NCBI GenBank assembly: GCA_964370395.1
Contig: CAYJIZ010000002.1
Span: forward strand, 93,345-157,344
Origin: JBGUVL01 sp964370395
Lineage (GTDB): Bacteria > Bacillota_I > Bacilli_A > Erysipelotrichales > Erysipelotrichaceae
Direction of reading: 5' to 3'
DNA: 64,000 nt
Shown here: positions 52,312-61,720 of the stretch, in pieces
How the letters are laid out: every line of letters starts with the position of its first letter
How positions within the stretch are numbered: position 1 is the first letter of the stretch
Notes under the pieces: model-generated
What the model was told of the DNA's origin: nothing
Database searches by the model: none
The model's input: the letters and a program-made list of their open reading frames with translations, nothing else
Position numbers and translations under genes: made by a program

Positions 52312-54453
52312 ATGAAGAAATTAGTAATTGTTGAGTCACCATCAAAATCGAAAACGATTGAAAAATATTTAGGTAGTGAATACAAGGTTGTTTCTAGTAA
52401 GGGACATATCCGTGATTTGGCTACTTCAGGTAAAGGTGGATTAGGAATCGACATCGAAAATGACTTTACACCAAAGTATGTTGTTAGTAAAGATAAAAAA
52501 GATACTGTAAAAGAATTAAAGACGTTAGCGAAAAAATGCGACGAAGTATATTTAGCAAGTGACCCCGACCGTGAGGGAGAGGCAATTGCTTGGCATTTAG
52601 CACAAGAATTAGATCTTCAAAATAGCGAAGAAAACCGTATTGTTTTTAATGAAATTACAAAACCTGCGATTTTAGAAGCATTCGAACACCCTCGTACGAT
52701 TGACCAAGACTTGGTAAAATCGCAAGAGACAAGAAGAATGGTTGACCGTATTATCGGGTTTAAGTTATCAAAATTATTACAAAATAAGATTAAATCAAAA
52801 AGTGCTGGGCGAGTTCAATCTGTTGCCCTTCGTTTAATCGTGGAACGAGAAAATGAAATTCGCGCTTTTAAAACGGAAGAATACTGGACAATTCATGCGA
52901 ACATCAACAAAGATAAATTACCGTTTAGTGCGGAATTAAAAAGAGTTGATGGAAAAAAAGCGAAAATTGCCAACAAAGAAGAGAGCGATAACATTATTGC
53001 GAAATGCAACAGTGACTTCATCGTTAGTAAAGTAGAGAAGAAGGTTAAGAAAAAGCAACCTAAGATGCCTTTTATTACTAGTACGTTACAACAAGAGGCT
53101 TCTACTAAGTTAGGGTTCAGTGCGAAAAAGACAATGCAAATCGCCCAAAAACTATACGAAGGAATTGAAGTATCAAGTGGTGTAGAAGGGTTAATTTCTT
53201 ATATGAGAACGGATTCTACGCGTTTGAGCGATGGTTTTATTCAAGCGACACTTGCATTTATTGAAGAAACACATGGAAAAGAATACGTAGGAAGCGTACG
53301 TCAAAAAAATAGTGAAGGCGCACAAGATGCACATGAGGCTTGTCGTCCTACTAGTATTACACGTACACCAGAATCAATTAAGACTTATCTTACAAACGAT
53401 CAATACAAGCTATATAAATTAATTTATGCTCGTACGATTGCTTCGTTAATGGCACCAGCTAAAACCGATTCATTAAATGTGATGATTGAAAACAACGGTT
53501 GTGAATTTAGTGCAAACGGTAGTGTCTTAATTTTTGATGGGTATTTAAAAGAATACAAAAACTATGAGTCAAATAAAGATGAAATTTTACCAGCGTTAAG
53601 TGAAAATGAAAAATTAGACGATGTTTCATTGGAAGGGAAGCAACATTTTACGGAACCTCCACTTCGTTATAGTGAAGCACGTTTAATCAAAGAGATGGAA
53701 GAGAATGGAATCGGTCGTCCATCAACGTATGCTACGATTATTGATACGATTCAAGCACGTAGCTATGTGGAATTGAAAAAAGCGACAGAAGCAGGAAAAA
53801 CGAAAGTGTTTTTCCCAACCCAACAAGGGGAATTGACAGATGCGAAGTTACAAGAGTACTTTAATTCGATTATTAACGTAACTTATACGGCGTCAATGGA
53901 AGAAAACTTAGATAAGATTGCGGATGGTAGCTTAGATAACATTCATGAATTGAGAACATTTTACGAACAATTTGAACCATTGTTGGAAGATGCGTACGAA
54001 AAGATGGAAAAGATCGAACCAGAGAAAACGGGAGAAACATGTCCTAACTGTGGTAGTGATTTGGTTATTCGAAAAGGCCGCTATGGTGATTTTGTCGCTT
54101 GTAGCAACTATCCTGAATGTAAGTTTATCAAACAAGAAGAAAGTGAAAAAATTGATGAGAAATGTCCTAACTGTGGTGGGAACCTAGTTAAGAAAAGAGG
54201 ACGTTTTGGTGAGTTTTACGCTTGTGAGAACTATCCAGAGTGTAAATACATTAAAAATGATAAAGCGAAACCAGAGCCAACAGGAGAGATTTGTCCTGAT
54301 TGTGGTAAGGAGTTAGTAAAACGTAAAAGTCGTTATGGTAAATTCTTTGTTGGGTGTAGCGGATATCCAAAATGCCGTTATATTAAAAAAGAAGAAAAAC
54401 CAGAAGAAGAAAAGACACAATCTGAAACAGATTCTGAAAAAGAGGCAGCCTAA
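52312..54453 (+). CDS. topA: DNA topoisomerase I
   Basis: The 713-residue type IA enzyme relaxes negative supercoils. The TOPRIM domain (about 1-120) starts KKLVIVESPSKSKTIEKYL and has DPDREGEAIAW; the active-site Tyr is in ISYMRTDSTRLS. Three C-terminal zinc ribbons follow (about 575-700): CPNC...C-NYPEC, CPNC...CENYPEC and CPDC...CSGYPKC. ATG at 52312 with SD AGGAGGG is used; the frame upstream to 52273 overlaps the promoter. Its last A is the first base of the trmFO start. Confidence 0.97.
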   Translation: MKKLVIVESPSKSKTIEKYLGSEYKVVSSKGHIRDLATSGKGGLGIDIENDFTPKYVVSKDKKDTVKELKTLAKKCDEVYLASDPDREGEAIAWHLAQELDLQNSEENRIVFNEITKPAILEAFEHPRTIDQDLVKSQETRRMVDRIIGFKLSKLLQNKIKSKSAGRVQSVALRLIVERENEIRAFKTEEYWTIHANINKDKLPFSAELKRVDGKKAKIANKEESDNIIAKCNSDFIVSKVEKKVKKKQPKMPFITSTLQQEASTKLGFSAKKTMQIAQKLYEGIEVSSGVEGLISYMRTDSTRLSDGFIQATLAFIEETHGKEYVGSVRQKNSEGAQDAHEACRPTSITRTPESIKTYLTNDQYKLYKLIYARTIASLMAPAKTDSLNVMIENNGCEFSANGSVLIFDGYLKEYKNYESNKDEILPALSENEKLDDVSLEGKQHFTEPPLRYSEARLIKEMEENGIGRPSTYATIIDTIQARSYVELKKATEAGKTKVFFPTQQGELTDAKLQEYFNSIINVTYTASMEENLDKIADGSLDNIHELRTFYEQFEPLLEDAYEKMEKIEPEKTGETCPNCGSDLVIRKGRYGDFVACSNYPECKFIKQEESEKIDEKCPNCGGNLVKKRGRFGEFYACENYPECKYIKNDKAKPEPTGEICPDCGKELVKRKSRYGKFFVGCSGYPKCRYIKKEEKPEEEKTQSETDSEKEAA

Positions 54454-55760
54454 TGGAACAAGTTATTGTTGTAGGGGCTGGACTAGCTGGTTGTGAAGCA
54501 ACGTGGCAATTAGTTAACCGAGGAATACCAGTTAAATTAATTGAAATGCGTCCAACGAAAATGACACCAGCACACCATAGTGAAAAGTTTTGTGAATTAG
54601 TGTGTTCCAATTCATTGCGTTCTAACGCATTAAACAATGCGGTTGGTGTAATGAAAGAAGAAATGCGTATGTTAAACTCGTTGATCATCGAAGTTGCAGA
54701 TAAAACGCAAGTTCCTGCAGGAAGTGCTTTGGCTGTTGATCGTGAGCAGTTTTCACAAATTATTACGGATACATTACGCAACCATCCTTTGGTTGAAGTT
54801 GTGGAAGAAGAAGTAACACAAATACCAGAAGGGAATGTCATCATTGCGACTGGTCCTTTGACTAGTGATGCATTAAGTGAAGCAATCAAACAACAATTTC
54901 ATGAAGATTACTTTTACTTTTATGATGCAGCAGCACCTATTGTCACAAAGGATAGTATCGATTTTACGAAAGCGTACTACAAGTCTCGTTATGACAAAGG
55001 GGATGCCGACTATATTAACTGTCCGATGAACAAAGAAGAGTTTGATCGTTTTTACCATGAGCTAATTAATGCAGAAACAACAAAACTAAAAGAGTTCGAA
55101 GAAGAAAAATTCTTTGAAGGTTGTATGCCATTTGAAGAAATTGCGCGTCGTGGAGAAAAAACATTGTTGTTTGGTCCGATGAAACCTGTTGGGCTTGCTT
55201 TGGATGAAAGCAAACGTCCTTATGCCGTTGTGCAGTTGCGTCAAGATGATGCCGCTGCTAGTTTATACAATATCGTCGGGTTTCAAACACATTTGAAGTG
55301 GGGCGAACAAAAACGCATCTTATCGATGATTCCAGGATTGGAAAATGTTGAAATCGTTCGATATGGAGTAATGCATCGTAATACGTATATGTGTGCTCCT
55401 CGATGTTTAAAACCGACTTACCAATCACAAACTCGCGACAATTTGTTTTTTGCAGGACAAATGTGTGGAGTGGAAGGGTATGTGGAATCTTGTGCAAGTG
55501 GCTTGTTAGCTGGTTTGAATATGGCGAATCGTTTGTATGGTAAAGAAGAAGTAGTATTGCCACCAACAACAGCTATTGGTTCAATGGCACATTACATCAC
55601 GCATACGAATCCATCTTACTTTCAACCGATGAATGCTAATTTTGGTATTATGCAAATGGAATGGAAAGTCAAAAAGAATGAGAAAAAAGCTGCGTATGCA
55701 AAACAAGCTTTAGAAGTGATGCAGACATTTAAAGATAAGTTTGTACCATGGAACAATTAA
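54453..55760 (+). CDS. trmFO: Methylenetetrahydrofolate-tRNA (uracil-54-C5)-methyltransferase TrmFO (Gid)
   Basis: The 435-residue flavoprotein makes ribothymidine 54 in tRNA using methylene-THF and FADH2. FAD binding is seen in VVGAGLAGCEATWQL; CSNSLRSNALNNAVG, CPMNKEEFDRFY and GQMCGVEGYVES are family signatures. It overlaps topA by one base and xerC by 13, the conserved topA-trmFO-xerC/codV order of Firmicutes. Confidence 0.97.
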   Translation: MEQVIVVGAGLAGCEATWQLVNRGIPVKLIEMRPTKMTPAHHSEKFCELVCSNSLRSNALNNAVGVMKEEMRMLNSLIIEVADKTQVPAGSALAVDREQFSQIITDTLRNHPLVEVVEEEVTQIPEGNVIIATGPLTSDALSEAIKQQFHEDYFYFYDAAAPIVTKDSIDFTKAYYKSRYDKGDADYINCPMNKEEFDRFYHELINAETTKLKEFEEEKFFEGCMPFEEIARRGEKTLLFGPMKPVGLALDESKRPYAVVQLRQDDAAASLYNIVGFQTHLKWGEQKRILSMIPGLENVEIVRYGVMHRNTYMCAPRCLKPTYQSQTRDNLFFAGQMCGVEGYVESCASGLLAGLNMANRLYGKEEVVLPPTTAIGSMAHYITHTNPSYFQPMNANFGIMQMEWKVKKNEKKAAYAKQALEVMQTFKDKFVPWNN

Positions 55761-56674
55761 TTACTCGCTACCTGCAGTTTGTGAACCAAAGCAATACGGG
55801 TTCGCTTCATACTAACGATGCCTATGAAAGAGACATTCATGAGTTTTCTGATTTTTTGAAGGCACAAGGAGTCGATGGTTTTGATGATGTGGATCGTATC
55901 GTTGTGAATGACTACATTATTCATTTACGCGAAAAGATGCACAATGGAAAAAACTTAAAAAATGTAACGATTGCTCGTAAGATATCAACCTTGCGTTCGT
56001 TTTATCGTTACTTAAATGAATACATTGGTATCATGAGCAATCCTTTTGTCAGTGTCAAAGGACCTAAATTAGCTAAAAAAATACCGGAGTTTTTATTTGA
56101 ACACGAAGTTGATTTTTTACTTGATCAATTTGATTTGGCAACATTAGATGGCTATCGTAATCGAGTGTTGTTTGAAACGATGTACGCATGTGGCCTTCGT
56201 TTAAGTGAAGTGACTTCCTTAAAAATAAGTGATATTGATTTTATGGATGATGTATTACGTGTGATTGGGAAAGGGGACAAACAAAGAATTGTTCCATTTT
56301 ACGAATCCCTGCATACATTACTTCAATATTATCTTACTCACATACGCCCACAGTGGTGTGATGATAGTAACCCTTATGTCTTTGTGAATCAAAAAGGGAA
56401 ACAGTTAACAGGACGTGGGATTCAATACATTTTAAATAAGGCAGTGGAACAGTGTGATTTAATGACACACGTTCATCCTCATATGTTTCGCCATAGTTTT
56501 GCGACACATTTATTAGACCATGGAGCTGATTTACGCGTTGTCCAAGAATTATTAGGGCATTCTTCGTTATCAACAACACAAATTTATGTTCATGTGAGTC
56601 AAGAACGTCTAAAAAAAGTGTACGATATGGCACATCCAAGAAGTACGATGAAACAAAATGAGAATAACAAGTAA
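55748..56674 (+). CDS. xerC: Tyrosine recombinase XerC (CodV)
   Basis: The 308-residue recombinase resolves chromosome dimers at dif with XerD. The N-terminal SAM-like domain (about 1-95) is followed by the catalytic domain with Arg in YACGLRLSEV, the HMFRHSFATHLL box, LLGHSSLSTTQ and the nucleophile Tyr in IYVHVS. It overlaps trmFO. In B. subtilis codV is followed by clpQ-clpY-codY; here rpsB follows instead. Confidence 0.95.
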   Translation: MEQLITRYLQFVNQSNTGSLHTNDAYERDIHEFSDFLKAQGVDGFDDVDRIVVNDYIIHLREKMHNGKNLKNVTIARKISTLRSFYRYLNEYIGIMSNPFVSVKGPKLAKKIPEFLFEHEVDFLLDQFDLATLDGYRNRVLFETMYACGLRLSEVTSLKISDIDFMDDVLRVIGKGDKQRIVPFYESLHTLLQYYLTHIRPQWCDDSNPYVFVNQKGKQLTGRGIQYILNKAVEQCDLMTHVHPHMFRHSFATHLLDHGADLRVVQELLGHSSLSTTQIYVHVSQERLKKVYDMAHPRSTMKQNENNK

Positions 56675-56695
56675 TCAAAAATAATGATAATCCTG

Positions 56696-56729
56696 AAAAG
56701 TGCTTCTACTAAAGCACTTTTTTATCTTT
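56696..56729 (+). terminator. Terminator after xerC
   Basis: AAAAGTGCTT (56696-56705) pairs perfectly with AAGCACTTTT (56712-56721), followed by TT(A)TCTTTTT. Confidence 0.85.
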
Positions 56730-56733
56730 TTGG

Positions 56734-56762
56734 TTGAATTTAACAAGATAAAGTGCTATTAT
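56734..56762 (+). promoter_or_regulatory. Promoter of rpsB-tsf
   Basis: TTGAAT (56734-56739), 17-base spacer, extended -10 TGCTATTAT (56754-56762). Confidence 0.8.
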
Positions 56763-56767
56763 ATTTA

Positions 56768-56894
56768 GGCACGCGTTGGCGTGACTACACACATCATGGA
56801 TGAACTGGTCCGTGCTCTAGTATGATATTACGATACAATTATGAGTTATCAGTTTTAGAAGTGATGGAGGAATAACGGAAAGTGAGGACATATT
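56768..56894 (+). promoter_or_regulatory. Structured leader of rpsB with alternative pairings
   Basis: The 5' hairpin CACGC-GTTG-GCGTG (56770-56783) competes with pairing of GCACG (56769-56773) to CGTGC (56811-56815). A GGAGG near 56867 is too far from the ATG, and GTGAGGA near 56882 is the likely ribosome binding site. S2 autoregulation is known in other bacteria; assignment here is inference. Confidence 0.45.
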
Positions 56895-57839
56895 ATGTCA
56901 GTAATTTCAATGAGAAAATTATTAGAAAACGGTGTTCATTTTGGACATCAAACTCGTAGATGGAATCCTAAAATGAAACCAAACATCTACGCACAAAGAA
57001 ACGGTGTTTACATCATCAACTTAGAAAAAACACAAGAGCAAATTGATACTGCTTATGCAGAATTAAAAGCAATCGCTGAAAAAGGTGGTAAAGTGTTATT
57101 CGTTGGTACGAAAAAACAAGCACAAACGACAATCGTAGAAGAAGCATTACGTTCAGGATCATTCTTTGTTAACCAAAGATGGTTAGGTGGTTTATTAACA
57201 AACTACAGAACAATTCAAAAACGTGTTAGACGTTTAGTTGAAATTGAAGAAATGGAATCTTCTGGATTAATCGATGTTTATACGAAAAAAGAACAAGCAC
57301 AATACAGAAAAGAAAAAGCTCGTTTAGAAAACTTCTTAGGTGGAATCAAAGAAATGAAAAAACTACCTAACGCTGTATTTGTAGTTGACCCTAAAGAAGA
57401 ACACAATGCTGTTGCGGAAGCAAAAAAATTAGGAATCCCTGTATTTGCTATGGTAGATACTAACTGTGACCCTGAAGAAGTTGATTTCCCAATCGCATCA
57501 AACGATGATGCAATTCGTTCTGTTAAATTAATTGTTACATTAATGGCAGATGCTATCGTTGAAGCAAAAGGTGGATTATTATCAGTTGCACATGCAACAG
57601 AAGAAGAAGCTGATGTTACAATGGCAGATGTAATTGTTAATGTAGAAGAGCAAATCGCAGAAAACGAAAAGAGAAGAAGACAAAGAAACGAAGAAAAACG
57701 TCGTCGTTTTGAAAATAGAAAAAACAACAGAAACTTCAAACCTTACCAAAGAAGAGATGCAAGCGAAAATACAGAAGCAGCTGCTCCTAAGGCAGAAGTG
57801 AAAGAAGTAAAAGAAGAAAAAGCTGCAACAGCTGAATAA
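56895..57839 (+). CDS. rpsB: 30S ribosomal protein S2 with C-terminal extension
   Basis: The protein bridges head and body of the 30S subunit. The core (about 1-235) is typical: LLENGVHFGHQTRRWNPKM, FVGTKKQAQ, QRWLGGLLTNYRTI and VDTNCDPEEVDFPIA. At 314 residues it is about 70 longer than B. subtilis S2. The tail is an Arg/Glu-rich helix (NEKRRRQRNEEKRRRFENR), an Asn/Arg segment and an acidic/Ala end (AAAPKAEVKEVKEEK). It is co-transcribed with tsf, 25 bases downstream. Confidence 0.97.
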   Translation: MSVISMRKLLENGVHFGHQTRRWNPKMKPNIYAQRNGVYIINLEKTQEQIDTAYAELKAIAEKGGKVLFVGTKKQAQTTIVEEALRSGSFFVNQRWLGGLLTNYRTIQKRVRRLVEIEEMESSGLIDVYTKKEQAQYRKEKARLENFLGGIKEMKKLPNAVFVVDPKEEHNAVAEAKKLGIPVFAMVDTNCDPEEVDFPIASNDDAIRSVKLIVTLMADAIVEAKGGLLSVAHATEEEADVTMADVIVNVEEQIAENEKRRRQRNEEKRRRFENRKNNRNFKPYQRRDASENTEAAAPKAEVKEVKEEKAATAE

Positions 57840-57864
57840 TAAAAAAATTGAAAGGAGAAATACA

Positions 57865-58752
57865 ATGATTACTGCAAGTCAAGTAAAAGAATTACGTGAA
57901 AAAACAAGTGCCGGTATGATGGACTGTAAAAAAGCCTTAACTGAATGTGACGGTGATATGGAAAAAGCAGTTGACTGGTTACGTGAAAAAGGAATTGCGA
58001 AAGCTGCGAAAAAAGGTGGTAGAATTGCTGCTGAAGGTTTATCTAGAGTAAAAGTAGAAGGAAACACAGGAATCGTTTTCGAAGTTAACTCAGAAACAGA
58101 TTTCGTTGCGAAAAACGAACAATTCTTAGAATTATTAGATACAATTCAAGGTGCTATTTTAGCAAACAAACCTGCTGATGTAGAAGCTGCTTTAGCGATG
58201 GACATCAATGGGGAATCATTAGAAACAACAATTGCTAACGCAACTGCAACAATCGGAGAAAAAATTACATTAAGAAGATTAGTTGTTGTTGAAAAAGCAG
58301 ATGACGAAGTATTTGGAGCTTACATGCACATGGGTGGAAAAATTTCTGCGTTAGCTGTTGTAAAAGGCGGAAACGAAGAAGTGGCTAAAGATATCGCAAT
58401 GCAAGTTGCATCAATGTCTCCACAATTTGTTAGCCGTGATGATATGTCAGCTGAATTCATTGAACACGAAAGAGCAATTCAATTAGAAATCTTAAAGAAC
58501 GATCCAGCTTTAAACACAAAACCAGAAAACGTGTTAAAAGGAATCGTAGAAGGAAGATTGTCAAAAACTTTACAAGAAATTTGTTTAGTAGACCAAATTT
58601 TCTTCAAAAACCCAGATTTAAAAGTAGGACAATACGTTGCGCAAGCTAACGCTTCTGTTTCTTCATTCGTTCGCTACGCAGTTGGTGAAGGATTAGAAAA
58701 AAGAGAAGAAAACTTCGCAGAAGAAGTGGCTGCTCAAATCGCTGGTAAATAA
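57865..58752 (+). CDS. tsf: Elongation factor Ts
   Basis: The 295-residue guanine-exchange factor recycles EF-Tu-GDP. It has the N-terminal UBA-like domain with LREKTSAGMMDCKKAL, then VNSETDFVAKNEQF and the core domains with HMGGKISALAVV. SD AAAGGAGA. It is the second gene of rpsB-tsf and is followed by a strong terminator. Confidence 0.97.
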   Translation: MITASQVKELREKTSAGMMDCKKALTECDGDMEKAVDWLREKGIAKAAKKGGRIAAEGLSRVKVEGNTGIVFEVNSETDFVAKNEQFLELLDTIQGAILANKPADVEAALAMDINGESLETTIANATATIGEKITLRRLVVVEKADDEVFGAYMHMGGKISALAVVKGGNEEVAKDIAMQVASMSPQFVSRDDMSAEFIEHERAIQLEILKNDPALNTKPENVLKGIVEGRLSKTLQEICLVDQIFFKNPDLKVGQYVAQANASVSSFVRYAVGEGLEKREENFAEEVAAQIAGK

Positions 58753-58755
58753 TTC

Positions 58756-58783
58756 AAAAAAGAGTGTACGCACTCTTTTTTTC
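58756..58783 (+). terminator. Terminator after tsf
   Basis: AAAAAGAGTG-TACG-CACTCTTTTT is a perfect 10-bp stem followed by more T's. Confidence 0.9.
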
Positions 58784-58877
58784 TTGCTTATTTTACGATT
58801 TAAAATAAAAATATAGCGATTTTAACGCTTTCTTGTTTTATCTATAAATTAAAGTAGAAATAAGCCCTTATTTATTG

Positions 58878-58918
58878 TATAATTTAATAGGAAATTCACA
58901 TAAATTATATATTTATGT
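58878..58918 (+). promoter_or_regulatory. Possible pyrH promoter and leader hairpin
   Basis: A perfect TATAAT lies at 58878-58883 without a good -35. In the presumed leader ACATAAAT (58898-58905) pairs perfectly with ATTTATGT (58911-58918), loop TATAT. Confidence 0.45.
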
Positions 58919-58943
58919 TTTACTTACATGGAAAGGAATCGTT

Positions 58944-59657
58944 ATGTATAAAAGAGTCTTATTAAAATTAAGTGGGGAAGCTTTGTCTTCACAAGGAAAT
59001 GCGTTTGATCCTAAGATTTTATCAGGATTGGCTGATGAATTAAAAGAAGTGCACAAATTAGGTGTTGATTTGGCTATTGTTGTCGGTGGAGGAAACTTCA
59101 TTCGTGGGAAAATGGTTGAACAAATGGGCATTGATCGTGTTCAGGCTGACTACATGGGGATGCTTGGAACAGTAATTAATGCATTAGCTGTACAAAATGC
59201 GTTAGAACAAAAAGGGGTACCTACACGTGTTCAAACCGCAATTGAGATGCAAAAGATTGCAGAACCTTTTATTGTTCGTCGTGCTACTCGTCATTTAGAA
59301 AAAGGACGCATTGTGATTTTTGGAGCAGGGACAGGAAGTCCTTACTTCTCAACGGATACAACAGCTGCATTAAGAGCCTCTGAAATCAAAGCAGATGTAA
59401 TCTTAATGGCAAAAAATGGTGTGGATGGGGTATACAGCGCAGATCCTAAGAAAGATCCAACTGCTACAAAATACGATCATTTAACGTATATGGATTTGAT
59501 TCAACAAGGATTGCAAGTAATGGATACAACAGCTACAAGTATGTGTATGGATAACGATATTGATCTTGTTGTATTTAACATGAACCAAGAAGGTAATATT
59601 TTAAAAGCAGTGCAAGGAACTGCAAATGGAACAGTAATTTCAAAGGATGGTAAATAA
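58944..59657 (+). CDS. pyrH: UMP kinase
   Basis: The 237-residue hexameric kinase phosphorylates UMP to UDP, feeding pyrimidine nucleotide synthesis. LLKLSGEAL, VVGGGNFIRGK, GTVINALAVQNAL and GTGSPYFSTDTTAALRA are the signatures. ATG at 58944 with SD AAAGGAA is used; an upstream extension reaches into the leader hairpin. frr begins one base after its stop. Confidence 0.97.
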   Translation: MYKRVLLKLSGEALSSQGNAFDPKILSGLADELKEVHKLGVDLAIVVGGGNFIRGKMVEQMGIDRVQADYMGMLGTVINALAVQNALEQKGVPTRVQTAIEMQKIAEPFIVRRATRHLEKGRIVIFGAGTGSPYFSTDTTAALRASEIKADVILMAKNGVDGVYSADPKKDPTATKYDHLTYMDLIQQGLQVMDTTATSMCMDNDIDLVVFNMNQEGNILKAVQGTANGTVISKDGK

Positions 59658-59658
59658 T

Positions 59659-60204
59659 ATGGAAGAAATTTTAATGAATGTTGAAGAAAAAATGGAAAAA
59701 GGTCTGAATGGTCTAAACAAACACTTAGTAACAATTCGTACAGGAAGAGCAAATCCAGCGATGTTAGATCGTGTACAATGCGATTACTATGGAAGTTTAA
59801 CACCAATTAATCAAATGGCTTCGATCCAAGTAGTAGAAGGTAGACAACTTTGTATTAAACCTTTTGATAAATCGATGACAAAAGATATGGAAGCAGCGAT
59901 TAATGGCAGTGACATTGGTTTTCCAGTGCAAAATGATGGAGATACATTACGTATTAACATTCCTGCATTAACAGAAGAAACACGTAAGTCACTTGCTAAA
60001 GAAGCTCATAAAATGGGTGAAGAAAGTAAAGTTGTTATTCGTAATGTACGAAGAGATGGAAATGAAGCAGTAAAAAAAGACAAAGAATTAACGGAAGATT
60101 TAAAGAAAGATGCACAAGATCAAATTCAAAAATTAACGGATAAATACATTAAGTTAATTGATGATACTGTGGCTGAAAAAACTGCAGAAATTATGGCTAT
60201 TTAA
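59659..60204 (+). CDS. frr: Ribosome recycling factor
   Basis: The 181-residue L-shaped protein splits post-termination ribosomes with EF-G. RTGRANPAMLDRV, DKSMTKDMEAAI, IPALTEETRKSLAK and the C-terminal helix bundle are seen. ATG at 59659 is preferred: AAAGGATGG in the end of pyrH is about nine bases upstream, while the ATG at 59647 lies within that SD. Confidence 0.97.
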   Translation: MEEILMNVEEKMEKGLNGLNKHLVTIRTGRANPAMLDRVQCDYYGSLTPINQMASIQVVEGRQLCIKPFDKSMTKDMEAAINGSDIGFPVQNDGDTLRINIPALTEETRKSLAKEAHKMGEESKVVIRNVRRDGNEAVKKDKELTEDLKKDAQDQIQKLTDKYIKLIDDTVAEKTAEIMAI

Positions 60205-60206
60205 AG

Positions 60207-60235
60207 TAAACCCACTCATGTGGGTTTATTGTTTA
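60207..60235 (+). terminator. Weak terminator after frr
   Basis: TAAACCCAC-TCAT-GTGGGTTTA (60207-60228) followed by TTGTTT. Confidence 0.6.
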
Positions 60236-60248
60236 TGGAGGTACATGT

Positions 60249-60941
60249 ATGGTCGAACATATTGCAATTATAATGGATGGAAATGGTAGATGGGCGAAGG
60301 CAAAGGGAATGCCGCGCTCTTTTGGACATAAACAGGGAGCAGAGAACATGCGTGTCATCGCTTTGGAAGCAAATCGTTTGAATGTGAAAGCATTGACTAT
60401 GTATGCTTTTTCTACGGAAAATTGGAACCGACCAGAGGATGAAATATCTTATTTGTGTAAGTTACCTAAGCTGTTTTTTAATCAATATATCAAGGAATTG
60501 AAAGCAAACAACGTTAAAGTTTCTTATATTGGAGAGATTGAGAGATTTCCTATTGATACCCAAAAAGTGATTAAAGATGCTTTGGCTCAAACCAAAGATA
60601 ATACTGGATTAGAGCTTGTCATTGCAATTAATTATGGTTCTCGTCGTGAGATTGTAATGGCTGCACAAAAATATGCGCAAGATGTACAGGATAACAAAGC
60701 TTCCTTAACTATCGATGAAGCTGATTTTAGCTCTTACTTAATGACATCACACTTACCTGAAGTGGATTTGTTGATTCGTACAAGTGGAGAACAGCGCTTA
60801 TCGAATTATTTATTATGGCAATTAGCATATGCAGAGTTTTTCTTTGTTGAATGTGCATGGCCAGAGTTTACTGTTGAAAAACTACGAGAGATTGTCAAAG
60901 AATTTGAAGGTCGTGATCGTCGTTTTGGAGGTATCAAATGA
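60249..60941 (+). CDS. uppS: Isoprenyl transferase (undecaprenyl diphosphate synthase)
   Basis: The 230-residue cis-prenyltransferase makes the C55 lipid carrier for wall polymers. IIMDGNGRWAK carries the catalytic Asp, FSTENWNRP is the second motif, and LIRTSGEQRLSNYLLWQLAY the third. It is slightly short at the N-terminus compared with about 250 residues in Bacillus. SD TGGAGG. It overlaps cdsA by four bases. Confidence 0.97.
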   Translation: MVEHIAIIMDGNGRWAKAKGMPRSFGHKQGAENMRVIALEANRLNVKALTMYAFSTENWNRPEDEISYLCKLPKLFFNQYIKELKANNVKVSYIGEIERFPIDTQKVIKDALAQTKDNTGLELVIAINYGSRREIVMAAQKYAQDVQDNKASLTIDEADFSSYLMTSHLPEVDLLIRTSGEQRLSNYLLWQLAYAEFFFVECAWPEFTVEKLREIVKEFEGRDRRFGGIK

Positions 60942-61708
60942 TTCAACGTATTATAACAGCACTTGTGATTGTTGCACTTGTTGTCCCTCCTTTGTTATTG
61001 GGGGGCTATTGGTTATTGGCATTGGTTGCAGTAATCATGGTTGTCGGAGGAGTTGAATTGCTTCAATTAACACCGAACTATCGTCGCATGCCACCAGCTT
61101 TTTATGTGGTAATCATGCTATTGTGTGCTGCGTTATTGTTTGTTCCAGAAAAATATTTTTTCGCAACCAATGCGCTTAGTATCATAACTATCTTAGCTTT
61201 TCCGATATTCTTTTCGAAGTTAACAAGTCGCGACAGCTTTGTGATTGCGGTAGTATTTATTTTATTTTATGCCTTTGCTTCAAGTTTTGTAAGCATTCAT
61301 AAAGTAAACGAAATGTACGTTTGGTATATCATACTAGCAACGTATGCTTGTGACACGGGTGCCTACTTTGCAGGATATTTCTTCGGAAAACACAAGTTAT
61401 GTGAAAGAATCTCTCCTAAGAAGACGATTGAGGGTTCTATAGGTGGTTTTTTGTTTTCTGTCGTGATTTCCTTTGTCTTTGCGTTATTCTTCTTAAAAGA
61501 GGCTCCAATGTCTTTACTAGTGTGTGCTTCTTTAGGGATGCCTATTGTATCGCAAATTGGTGATTTGGCTTTTTCAAGCATTAAAAGAAACTACAATATC
61601 AAAGACTTTTCAAATATCTTTCCAGGCCACGGTGGATTCATGGATCGTATTGATTCCTTAGTCTACAACCTTGTTTTCTTTTATGCCTTACTAATTATCT
61701 TTATTTAA
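60938..61708 (+). CDS. cdsA: Phosphatidate cytidylyltransferase
   Basis: The 256-residue integral membrane enzyme makes CDP-diacylglycerol, the precursor of acidic phospholipids. About seven to eight hydrophobic segments are seen. The family signature is complete: SSIKRNYNIKD followed by FPGHGGFMDRID. It overlaps uppS and precedes dxr by 12 bases. Confidence 0.96.
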   Translation: MIQRIITALVIVALVVPPLLLGGYWLLALVAVIMVVGGVELLQLTPNYRRMPPAFYVVIMLLCAALLFVPEKYFFATNALSIITILAFPIFFSKLTSRDSFVIAVVFILFYAFASSFVSIHKVNEMYVWYIILATYACDTGAYFAGYFFGKHKLCERISPKKTIEGSIGGFLFSVVISFVFALFFLKEAPMSLLVCASLGMPIVSQIGDLAFSSIKRNYNIKDFSNIFPGHGGFMDRIDSLVYNLVFFYALLIIFI

Positions 61709-61720
61709 AAAGGGGAACGT

